This document shows positions 7,829-15,195 of a stretch of 64,000 nucleotides of DNA, piece after piece. Position numbers and translations under genes: made by a program. How positions within the stretch are numbered: position 1 is the first letter of the stretch; each line of letters opens with the position of its first letter. The notes beneath the pieces were generated by a model. That model worked only from the letters and a program-made list of their open reading frames with translations. It did not search any database and was not told the origin of the DNA. This DNA comes from Knoellia sp. Soil729. GTDB taxonomy: Bacteria; Actinomycetota; Actinomycetes; Actinomycetales; Dermatophilaceae. The stretch lies in contig NZ_LMSA01000002.1 of assembly GCF_001427985.1 (NCBI RefSeq), forward strand, positions 1,108,811 to 1,172,810. The letters are read 5' to 3'.

Positions 7829-8612
7829 GGGTGATCGGACGTCGTTGCAGCAGGAAGACCTCGCCGTCGCGGAAGGCGAACTCGATGTCGTGGTCCGTCG
7901 AGCAATACAGCTGGTCGCACTTCGAGGCCAGGGCGTCGAGCACGGCCAGGGCGTCCTCATCGAGGCAGAACTCGTCAACCAGCCCGGGCTCGACAGGCAC
8001 CTCACCCTGCGGACGGATCGCGATGTCCTTCTCGCCGAGGATCCGCTCCAGCAACCGGCCTCCACGGGCGACGCGGTAGCCGTCGGGGGTGACCAGCCCT
8101 GACACCACCGATTCGCCCAGCCCCCAGCTGGCCTCGACCACCCGCTCGTCGGCCCCCGTGACCGGGTTGCGGGTGAAAAGCACACCGGCCACGTCGGCGT
8201 CGACCAGCGACTGGACGACGACGGCCATGCGGGCCGTGAGGTCGAGGCCCATCTCGGCTCGGTAGCTGACCGCTCCAGCGTCCTGCCCGGAGGCGTGCAC
8301 GGCTCGCACGGCGGTGGCGACCGCTTCGGCCCCCGACACCGCGAGCACGCTCAGGTGGGCCCCGGCGAAGCTCGCGTCGAAGGAGTCCTCGTCCAGCGCG
8401 CTGGAGCGGACGGCCGAGAGTCCGAGTCCCGCGATCGCGGCCGCGAGGTCGGCCATCGTGGCCGCGTCCTCGTGCGCGATGGCAGAGACGGCCTCGCACG
8501 AGATCGCAATCCCATCAGGCACCGGCAAACCCCAACAGATCGCGGCACCCAGCTGCGCCGCCTTGCCGCCGAACACCTTGGCATCGGTGGCGTCCGCCAG
8601 TGGGCTGATCAT
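7821..8612 (-). CDS. Stand-alone ATP-grasp (PPDK_N) subunit of a split PEP-synthase/rifampin-phosphotransferase-like enzyme
   Basis: This 263-residue protein consists only of the pyruvate phosphate dikinase ATP-binding domain. Motifs in order are GGKAAQLGAA (residues 15-24), LSAVRSSALDEDSFDASFAG, MAVVVQSLVDADVAGVLFTRNPVTG, VEASWGLGESVVSG and the C-terminal FLLQRRPIT. In fused relatives this domain splits ATP and phosphorylates a histidine on a swivelling domain. That histidine domain is in the gene immediately upstream (6-bp gap). The two proteins probably form one enzyme. Gene order is the reverse of the domain order in fused enzymes. Confidence 0.85.
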   Translation of the reverse strand: MISPLADATDAKVFGGKAAQLGAAICWGLPVPDGIAISCEAVSAIAHEDAATMADLAAAIAGLGLSAVRSSALDEDSFDASFAGAHLSVLAVSGAEAVATAVRAVHASGQDAGAVSYRAEMGLDLTARMAVVVQSLVDADVAGVLFTRNPVTGADERVVEASWGLGESVVSGLVTPDGYRVARGGRLLERILGEKDIAIRPQGEVPVEPGLVDEFCLDEDALAVLDALASKCDQLYCSTDHDIEFAFRDGEVFLLQRRPITRA

Positions 8613-8618
8613 CGACGG

Positions 8619-10301
8619 TCAGGACGCGCTGAGGACGTGGACCTCAGCCGTCGTCCCGTCGACACGCACGCGCGCACCGTCCTGGATCGTCGTGGTGGCG
8701 TCCCGGGTGCCGACGACGCCCGGGATTCCGTACTCGCGGGCGACGATGGCGGCGTGGCTCAGCTGGCCGCCACGGTCAGTCACGATCGCGCCGAGCAGCG
8801 GGAGGACGACGTTGAAGTACGGCGAGGTGTTGCGCGTGACGAGCACGTCGCCCTGCTGGATCCGTCCGAAGTCGGCCGAGCTCTCGACCAACCGCGCGGT
8901 GCCCTCGTAGGTGCCCTGGTTGACCGACATGCCGTGCAGCACGACCTCGGTGTTCTCCTCCTCAGAGACGGCGAACAGGTTGCCCATCACCACGTTCACC
9001 GCATTCATCGCCGGGCGTGCGCCCGCCGGCAGGAGATCCGCCGACGGCGGGGCCGGCGGCATCGCGTTGAGGAAGGGTGGAGCATCGGCGACGGTGTGGG
9101 TGGTCCGCCAGGTGTGACGTTCGGCCGTCTCGTCCGGGGTCGGGCCAGCGTCGCCCCGGAGCAGTGCCTCGATCTCATCGCGATCGAGGTCAGGAGCGTG
9201 CTGTGGGTCGAGGAGCAGCCCTCGCTCGTGCAGGCGGCGCCCCGCCTCGAGTACCGCGCGACGACCCAGCCCGGTGGCCCAGCCGTCGGAGTAGTTGCCT
9301 CGCTCGTCGCGGATCCGGTTGGCCAGGCGTGCTTCGACCAAGGCCTCGTCGAACTCGGCGACGTGCTCGGGCGGGACCTGCGAGCGCAGCCGCTCCTCGA
9401 GCCGGGTGTCCGGTGCTTCGGGGGCCAGAACACTCTGGCTGGCGGTGGTCAGCGCGGACACGAGCAGGTCAGGCATCTCGCCGGCCGTGAAGTCCCCGAC
9501 GTCATACCCGACGGACCGGTATTGCACCGCTTCGACATAGGCGCGAACGGCCGGACCGACGTCTGGGTTGTCGGACAGTGCCTCGAGGGTCTGGGTGGAA
9601 GGACCGGTTGAGCGCAGCAGCGCTGCGGCGTCGACACTGCCGGCGATGGCGTCACCGGCCTTGGTGAGCTCGTCGGCGGCGAAACCATTCGAGATGGGCG
9701 ACGAACCCCGCAGCAGCTGGCACGCCTCGCTCACCGGGGCCCCGGTCCACTCGAGGGTCTTCGCGATCAGGTGGCCGGGTGCCACGAGAGAGGTTGCGGT
9801 GTACTTGTGGTGCATCGCGATCATGTCGCCCATGTGGTCGAGGCACGTCCGTAGGTGCTCGACCAGTCCCTCGTCGGTCAGCGCCCGCACGTCGATGACC
9901 TGGATGGCGAGATGCTTCTCGATGCTCGCCGGCTTGTCGACGTTGTCCCACGTGTCGAGGTCCGTGCGCCACTGCTTCTCCTCGAACGCGCGAGCCGACC
10001 GGGCGATCCTGGCCCGCATCTTCGGATGCAGTCGCGTGAGGAGCCACAGGACCGGGCCCGGCGGCGGCTTCATGGCTCCCTCGGGAGCCATGAACGGGAC
10101 AGGCTGCATGTAGATGAACCCGTTGGAGATGCCCGGCTTGAGGTAGTCGATCAGCAGGCCATAACGAGCTGTTCCCTCAGCAAAGCCTCGTGGGAACGCG
10201 GCCACGTAGGTCGCAGAGGTGAAGCGGGCCACCGGGCGGGAGAAGTGCGTGGTTTCCAGCTCCCACGGTCCCTTCCCCGGCGCAAGAAATGAAGCGCCCA
10301 T
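8619..10301 (-). CDS. PEP-utilising protein with C-terminal swivelling phosphohistidine domain (rifampin phosphotransferase-like, lacking its ATP-grasp domain)
   Basis: The protein has 560 residues. The C-terminal ~110 residues form the mobile PEP-utilising domain with the phosphohistidine motif TDRGGQLSHAAIVAREYGIP (His near residue 516). The protein stops soon after, so it has no PEP-binding TIM barrel. The first ~430 residues form a large, mostly helical domain comparable in position to the substrate-binding domain of rifampin phosphotransferase or of phenylphosphate synthase-type enzymes. Together with the ATP-grasp gene this reproduces the rifampin phosphotransferase domain set, but in two genes and in swapped order. 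No rifamycin-associated element was seen upstream, so the substrate is open; some small molecule is phosphorylated or activated. Confidence 0.75.
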   Translation of the reverse strand: MGASFLAPGKGPWELETTHFSRPVARFTSATYVAAFPRGFAEGTARYGLLIDYLKPGISNGFIYMQPVPFMAPEGAMKPPPGPVLWLLTRLHPKMRARIARSARAFEEKQWRTDLDTWDNVDKPASIEKHLAIQVIDVRALTDEGLVEHLRTCLDHMGDMIAMHHKYTATSLVAPGHLIAKTLEWTGAPVSEACQLLRGSSPISNGFAADELTKAGDAIAGSVDAAALLRSTGPSTQTLEALSDNPDVGPAVRAYVEAVQYRSVGYDVGDFTAGEMPDLLVSALTTASQSVLAPEAPDTRLEERLRSQVPPEHVAEFDEALVEARLANRIRDERGNYSDGWATGLGRRAVLEAGRRLHERGLLLDPQHAPDLDRDEIEALLRGDAGPTPDETAERHTWRTTHTVADAPPFLNAMPPAPPSADLLPAGARPAMNAVNVVMGNLFAVSEEENTEVVLHGMSVNQGTYEGTARLVESSADFGRIQQGDVLVTRNTSPYFNVVLPLLGAIVTDRGGQLSHAAIVAREYGIPGVVGTRDATTTIQDGARVRVDGTTAEVHVLSAS

Positions 10302-10400
10302 GGGTCGATCCCTTCGTCGGACGAACTTTACGCCCGATGAACACCGAGCGCACTGGAATTGACGAGTGGGCCGCGAATGGGAGCGGCCGCCTGCGCAGAG

Positions 10401-11366
10401 TCACTTGCCCTTGGCGCGGCCTCTCACGACGACACCGGGCTCGAGCCGCCCGCCGCCGTAGCCGGCCTCAGCCAGTGCCTTGGGGTGGGCTAGCGAGAGG
10501 TACTCCCCGAAGCGCACCGCCACCGTCTCGTCGCGACCGACCTCGACACCGCTGACCTCACCCTCGACCATGAGCGCTGGCGCCGCGAACGTCTGCACGA
10601 CGTCGGCCGGCAGCGCGAGCAGCCCGAACGTCGCGGCCGTGATGGTGATGCGGCCCTCACCCTCGCGGAGGCCGTGGCCGGACCAGCTCTGCGCGAGCAG
10701 CCCGGAGAACGCCTCGTCCAGCGACTGCGTCGCCACCTCGCCGGTGGTCTCGACGCCGCGGTTGACGTGGAACATCCGGGCGAGCGAGACACCGCGCCCG
10801 TCGTCCTCGGGGTCGAAGTGCAGGTTCGTCTTCGCACCGGGACCGATGAGCGCAAGGCCGTCGACGGCATACGCGAATCGCACTGTCGCGCGCCCGGGTC
10901 CGCTGTCCACCTCCTTGCCGTCCTCGTTGAGCTGGGCCCACTGACCGAGGCTGACGTCGATGCTGGCGTGCTCCTGGAGGAGCCCGACGCGTCGCAGCAG
11001 CTGCTGACCCTGGATGAGCAGGTTCTTGGCCTGCTCGTCGCCGAGTCGGTAGGTGCCGTCGTCGCTGCGTTCGACGTCGCGCCACTTCCGGCGTTCGTCG
11101 TCGTATGCCGTGAGGCGCTCGGTGTTGCGCGCGCGGACCGCGCCACTCGCCGCGAAGACCTCGACCTGGCCGCGGTCGCTGCCGACGGCATACCCGTGGG
11201 GAACCTGGGCGGTTCCCTTGAGGTCGATGTCGAGCGCCTCGGCGATGGCCCGCGTGCTCTCGGAGTGCTCCTTGAGGCACGGCGGGGTGTGGCTGACCAC
11301 CGGTGCGGTCCGGGGGATGTCGGGCAGGTCGACCTTGAAGTCGAGGTCCGTGAATTGCAGTGGCAT
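10401..11366 (-). CDS. Unrecognised 321-residue protein in the DUF6345/split-dikinase operon
   Basis: I do not recognise a domain. The protein starts MPLQFTDLDFKVDLPDIP after a clear GAGGAG ribosome-binding site. It has no signal peptide or membrane segment, is acidic, and its second half reads like repeated beta strands (GRATVRFAYAVDGLALIGPG, GRITITAATFGLLALPA, VGRDETVAVRFGEYLSL). It begins 18 bp after the stop of the DUF6345-like gene and is followed 99 bp later by the split dikinase genes, so it is very likely co-expressed with them. A partner or target of the DUF6345-like protein is one possibility. Confidence 0.75.
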   Translation of the reverse strand: MPLQFTDLDFKVDLPDIPRTAPVVSHTPPCLKEHSESTRAIAEALDIDLKGTAQVPHGYAVGSDRGQVEVFAASGAVRARNTERLTAYDDERRKWRDVERSDDGTYRLGDEQAKNLLIQGQQLLRRVGLLQEHASIDVSLGQWAQLNEDGKEVDSGPGRATVRFAYAVDGLALIGPGAKTNLHFDPEDDGRGVSLARMFHVNRGVETTGEVATQSLDEAFSGLLAQSWSGHGLREGEGRITITAATFGLLALPADVVQTFAAPALMVEGEVSGVEVGRDETVAVRFGEYLSLAHPKALAEAGYGGGRLEPGVVVRGRAKGK

Positions 11367-11384
11367 GACTGGCTCCTCAGCGTT

Positions 11385-12068
11385 TCAGCACGTGCCGCGC
11401 GCGGTCCAGAAGGACCGGTTGCTCACGGGGTCGGTGGTTTCGTCGGCGCGCAGCCGCTCGTTGTAGGTGGGGGCCCCGGGGGCCTCTGCCCGCAGGTAGG
11501 CCCAGGTGACGTTGCTGCCCTCGACGATCTCGTTGGCCTCGGCCCACGCCTCACGCACGGGGATGTCGACGCGGAAGAGCCAGCTGCCGCCCCAGTAGTA
11601 GAGCCACGCGGCATACATGGCGAACCACGTGCCGCGAGAGCTCTGCCCGCCGCCGGAGTAGCTGTGGTTGTGGAAACCGAGCATGTAGTGCAGGCGTTGG
11701 AACGCCGGGATCCAGCGCCCCACCGAGTTGCTCGCGGAGTGCTCGAGCAGGTCGCAGGCGTGCGTCGCGAAGAACTCGAGGTCGTTCTTGCCGAAGTCGA
11801 TGGCCTCGCTCGCGTTGACGCGACCGTCCCAGACGAGGAACTCCTGGGTGTTGCCGTGCGAGCTCATCTGCATCGCGTCGACCGAGTCGCTGCGCTGGGT
11901 CGTGCCGGCGGTGGTGACGAAGTCGGACTCCTTGACGCCGGAGTCGCCGTGGTTGTGGGTCCAGTCGAACTCGGCCAGCCCGCCAAGCGTCGACGCGAAG
12001 CCTTCAGCCTCGAGTCGACGGCCGTCGATGCCGTCCTTGATCCACCAGGACCCCACGTACTTGGACAT
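11385..12068 (-). CDS. DUF6345-like protein with a clan-CD-like His/Cys pair
   Basis: The 227-residue protein starts at ATG 12068 with GAAGGGGGCG upstream. Two conserved-looking patches stand out: VDAMQMSSHGN (His71-Gly72) and LEFFATHACDLLE (Ala104-Cys105). A hydrophobic strand ending in His-Gly, then a second strand ending in Ala-Cys, is the signature of clan CD cysteine peptidases (caspase, gingipain, separase). Downstream are aromatic-rich stretches (LHYMLGFHNHSYSGGG, TWFAMYAAWLYYWGGSWLF). I recall such proteins under DUF6345; the family name is tentative. There is no signal peptide. It is the first gene of the operon running to 6434. Confidence 0.7.
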   Translation of the reverse strand: MSKYVGSWWIKDGIDGRRLEAEGFASTLGGLAEFDWTHNHGDSGVKESDFVTTAGTTQRSDSVDAMQMSSHGNTQEFLVWDGRVNASEAIDFGKNDLEFFATHACDLLEHSASNSVGRWIPAFQRLHYMLGFHNHSYSGGGQSSRGTWFAMYAAWLYYWGGSWLFRVDIPVREAWAEANEIVEGSNVTWAYLRAEAPGAPTYNERLRADETTDPVSNRSFWTARGTC

Positions 12069-12139
12069 GGTGCGCCCCCTTCGTTGTGCGTTCCGCCGCC
12101 GGGTGGCGACGACACAGGGAAGGAGGAGCCGGTATGCCG

Positions 12140-12619
12140 TCCAGATACGTTCTCGTGAGCCGCTTTTGCTGGCGACCGCTCCTTTCACGCCCGTCGACGC
12201 TTCCCCCTTGGGCCGTATCCTCGACCGCATCTGGACGACGGGCACCCGGCCATGCGCGCCGCGACCCAGCTGATCTACGACGCCGTCACGGACGACGTCG
12301 AGGACTCAGCCGAGGGAGACAACTGGTGGCTCGACGTGGCGCTCACTGCTCTGGAGTCAGCGACCGGCGCAGGCAAGATCTCCCTCGCCAGCACGCTGCA
12401 TGAGATCCCCAAGGTGTACTTCGTGTCGGCCGAGGCGGAGCACCTCATCCGGGACCGTGTCCCCGCCGCACCACTCGACCCCGAGTTCGATCTGACTCTC
12501 GAGTCGACGCCTACCGAGCAAGCACCCGTGGTGCGCGAACTTCTGGACACGTTCGTGGCATACGGCATCGCCCACGGACGCTCCGACGACCACGTCTCCT
12601 GATTCTCCAGATACGTTCT
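12140..12619 (+). repeat. 14-nt direct repeats bracketing a small hypothetical gene
   Basis: TCCAGATACGTTCT occurs at 12140-12153 and again at 12606-12619, followed by the similar CGTGAG and GACGAG. The two copies flank the 116-codon gene 12252-12602. They could be target-site-like footprints, paired regulator sites, or chance. Confidence 0.5.
12252..12602 (+). CDS. Hypothetical protein, 116 residues
   Basis: High GC3 throughout supports a real gene (MRAATQLIYDAVTDDVEDSAEG...). The protein is acidic and soluble, with no membrane segment, signal peptide or recognisable domain. The ATG at 12252 has only a weak ribosome-binding site. The gene is divergent from the DUF6345-like gene with a 183-bp shared upstream region, and convergent with the MazG-like gene. 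Two copies of a 14-nt direct repeat lie just outside it. Function is unknown. Confidence 0.6.
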   Translation: MRAATQLIYDAVTDDVEDSAEGDNWWLDVALTALESATGAGKISLASTLHEIPKVYFVSAEAEHLIRDRVPAAPLDPEFDLTLESTPTEQAPVVRELLDTFVAYGIAHGRSDDHVS

Positions 12620-12662
12620 GACGAGACGCCGCAGGCTGACAGTGGTCGCCCGCTGAGACCCC

Positions 12663-13001
12663 TCAGCGCTTGGCGGCGCTGCCCTTGGAGTGCTCGACGG
12701 TGTAGCGCTGTGCGCTGGCCTCGATCTTGGCGGCCATGGCGGCGTCGAGGTCGATGTCGAGGACGTCAGCGAACCGTAAGAGGTAGGTCATCACGTCGGC
12801 GACCTCGTCGCGGACGGCTTGGCCGCGTTCGGTGCTCATGATCGTCGCGGACTCCTCGGCTGTGAGCCACTGGAAGATCTCTACGAGCTCCGACGCCTCG
12901 ACGCTCAGGGCCATGACGAGGTTCTTGGGGGTATGGAACTGCTGCCACTCCCGCTCTTCGGCAAATGAGCGGATCCTGTCGGTCCAGCCCGTCGTCTCCA
13001 T
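12663..13001 (-). CDS. MazG-like nucleotide pyrophosphohydrolase
   Basis: The 112-residue protein (start METTGWTDRIRSFAEEREW) has the all-alpha NTP-PPase pattern: FHTPKNLVMALSVEASELVEIFQWL (the E-x2-E metal site), then DEVADVMTYLLRFADVLDID (the E-x2-D site). This matches the dCTP-pyrophosphatase/RS21-C6 type, which hydrolyses (d)NTPs to NMP and PPi in the cytoplasm. It starts 7 bp after the stop of the nuclease-helicase gene on the same strand, with TAGGAC as ribosome-binding site, so the two are co-translated. Pairing a nucleotide hydrolase with a nuclease-helicase suggests a defence or nucleic-acid surveillance role (inference). Confidence 0.85.
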   Translation of the reverse strand: METTGWTDRIRSFAEEREWQQFHTPKNLVMALSVEASELVEIFQWLTAEESATIMSTERGQAVRDEVADVMTYLLRFADVLDIDLDAAMAAKIEASAQRYTVEHSKGSAAKR

Positions 13002-13008
13002 GGATGTC

Positions 13009-14892
13009 CTACTCGTTGTCGCTGATTCGTCCCGGGATGAGGGACTCGAGGTGGGACTGGGTCTCGGCGTCGGTGGCAAAGATGACCACTGACCGCATTC
13101 CGCGGGTCATCAGAACCTTGTAAACGTTGCGGACCAGTCGGTCGAAGTCATCATCACCGACCGTCTTGCGACTTCGGAAGTCCGGGTCCTTGCTCGCGTC
13201 GCGCACGGTGATCCATCGGCCATGGCGCCACACGAGGTCGGGCCCGATGATGACGCCAGCGTGGTCGTACTCGAAGCCCTGAGCGGTGTAGACGCAGCCG
13301 ATCTGGCCGAAGCCGGCGGGGTCGGTCGCCCACAGCGCGGCAGGCGGAGCGCCTCCCACGGAGCGATCGCCCCGCAGGTTCCACGGTCGCGCCCAGTCAC
13401 CGATCACAACGTCGGGAACGAGGGTCCCGTCGGCTCGCGGGTCGCTCCAGGGCCAGGCGTAGCCCGCGGCGATGCGTGCCGTGAGTCCGGCATCTTGGTG
13501 CCTTCGCAGCCACGCCTCCATGTCCTCCGGAGAGCTTGCCGTCCGCAGCTCGAAGCGCGGGTCGCCGGGCCAGATCGAAGGCACGCCGCCCTCGAGGCCA
13601 AGCAGTTGCTGCACCCATGAGACATAGACCTCCGAGCCACCGCTGCGGAACTGGTCGTCGAGGCTGATGCGACGGACGCGGAGGCCGCGCGCGACGGCAT
13701 ACTCCTCGATCTCGTCAGCGGTGCCCAGCTCGCCGGGCCGCACAACTTGGTGGTCGTCGAGGAGGAAGACAGGCACCCGCGCGGCGTCGACGAGCTCCTC
13801 AAGTTGTGGGCGGGCGACGAGACGCACCTCCTTGCGCGTGTATCTGTTCACAGAGGTCTCGCGAAGGCGGTGGGCCTCGTCGAGGATGAGGCAGTCAAGG
13901 CCGTTCTTCTCTGCGTCCATGAACGAGTTGAAGTAGGCGAAAAGCTTCTGCACCCTCGGCGCTCGCTTCCCCGCCACCTTTCGCAGGGTCTGGGTAAAGG
14001 ACCGCGACCCGGTCGCGTGCATGACGGAGCGACCCTGTCGGGCCAGCTCACCCATGACGGACAACGCAATCACGGACTTGCCGCTGCCGGGGCCGCCGGT
14101 GATGATGACGACCGTCTTGGTATCCGCGCCTCGGGCCCGGCCCACGCCGTTAAGGACCTGCTCATAGGCCAACCGCTGCTCATCGAGCAGCGTGAACATC
14201 TCGCGCTGCTGCACCTCCTCCGCTGCGACAGCGAGAAGGTGACGGCTGGGCGCAATGCGGCTCGCCAGCAGCGCGTCCGCGGTCTCGGCGCCAGGCTCGG
14301 GTGCCAGGTGTGCGCGCAGGAAGTTGACGAAGTCGCCGCGTCGCTGCCCGGTGAAGACGCGAGAGCGTGAGCCGCTCGGTGCGGCCACGATGTCGCCGAC
14401 ACCGGCGTCGGTGGCGTTGTGGAGGTATGCCGCACCTATCAGTGAGTGCTCGTTCTCGGCAAGGTAGGTGGTGAAATCGCGGAGGTAGTCGCAGTAGCCG
14501 TCGACTTGCAGGCCGGGGTGCAGATATTCGCGCTTGATGTGTGGTGCGACTCGGAAAAGAGTGTCCGACCCCTCAATGCCCTCGGCCTCACTCCATTGCT
14601 TGAGTTCGACGACGACGAACGACGGCTTGCCAGTCGACGGGTGCTTGCCAGCGAGAACGACATCGGCGCGCTTGCTCGTGAGGGGCAGCCTGTATTCGAG
14701 GAGCACCTCGACCTGGCCGAGGCCCGCGTCCATGAGGTCGGCCCGGAGTGCCGGGATCGAGCGCTCCCACGAGTGACGTTCGCTGGGTGAGGGGCTGTGC
14801 CCAACCTGGATTGCCATTTGTTCCGCCAGTCGATCAGCGAGATGAGCCTCGAGAGCTGACAGCCCGTCGACGGAGGTGCGAAGCAGGTGCAC
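13009..14892 (-). CDS. DUF2075 nuclease-helicase (N-terminal PD-(D/E)XK-like, C-terminal P-loop helicase)
   Basis: This 627-residue cytoplasmic protein starts at GTG 14892. The N-terminal ~180 residues carry D77 (ADVVLAG) and E96-L-K98 (FVVVELKQW), the PD-(D/E)XK nuclease arrangement. The P-loop domain has Walker A GGPGSGKS at 266-273, Walker B LILDEAH at 335-341 and later helicase-type motifs (DDQFRSGG, YTAQGFEYDHAGVIIG, NVYKVLMTRGMR). This is the DUF2075 (Schlafen-like DNA/RNA helicase) layout. It is translationally linked to the MazG-like gene. It carries two GGCATAC/GTATGCC motifs, unlike the genes upstream of it, so it may be older in this genome. Confidence 0.85.
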   Translation of the reverse strand: MHLLRTSVDGLSALEAHLADRLAEQMAIQVGHSPSPSERHSWERSIPALRADLMDAGLGQVEVLLEYRLPLTSKRADVVLAGKHPSTGKPSFVVVELKQWSEAEGIEGSDTLFRVAPHIKREYLHPGLQVDGYCDYLRDFTTYLAENEHSLIGAAYLHNATDAGVGDIVAAPSGSRSRVFTGQRRGDFVNFLRAHLAPEPGAETADALLASRIAPSRHLLAVAAEEVQQREMFTLLDEQRLAYEQVLNGVGRARGADTKTVVIITGGPGSGKSVIALSVMGELARQGRSVMHATGSRSFTQTLRKVAGKRAPRVQKLFAYFNSFMDAEKNGLDCLILDEAHRLRETSVNRYTRKEVRLVARPQLEELVDAARVPVFLLDDHQVVRPGELGTADEIEEYAVARGLRVRRISLDDQFRSGGSEVYVSWVQQLLGLEGGVPSIWPGDPRFELRTASSPEDMEAWLRRHQDAGLTARIAAGYAWPWSDPRADGTLVPDVVIGDWARPWNLRGDRSVGGAPPAALWATDPAGFGQIGCVYTAQGFEYDHAGVIIGPDLVWRHGRWITVRDASKDPDFRSRKTVGDDDFDRLVRNVYKVLMTRGMRSVVIFATDAETQSHLESLIPGRISDNE

Positions 14893-15195
14893 GAATAGTC
14901 CCCAAGCAGCACGAAGTAACTCGTGCGGGTGGGGGCATATCCGTGGGAAGCCCGTCGGGCCGCAATGACGAGGTCAGGCTATGACACGGAGAGGCCGCAG
15001 CTGGGAAGTTCACCCCAACACCGACTGGTCGCGTGCTGCTCAGGGAAGGTACGGCCATGCAGCGCAACTGGAGCGGTCACTACACAAGGGCGATGGCTCG
15101 CGTCACTCCGCCCAGAAAGATGCACATAGGTGCGCAAAGGAGAGTTACCTGGCAGTGAGGGGTTCTCATATCTGACGCACGTTGACTGGCGACTT
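14893..15195. other. 303-bp gap between two defence-type genes
   Basis: The gap lies between the GTG of the DUF2075 gene and the stop of the large NTPase gene, both on the minus strand. It must hold the promoter of the DUF2075/MazG pair. I see no convincing ORF, RNA gene or strong hairpin in it. Confidence 0.6.

Noticed and set aside
10302-10400. Rifamycin-associated element upstream of the swivelling-His gene
   Set aside because: The known inverted-repeat element upstream of rifamycin-inactivating genes is not visible in this gap.
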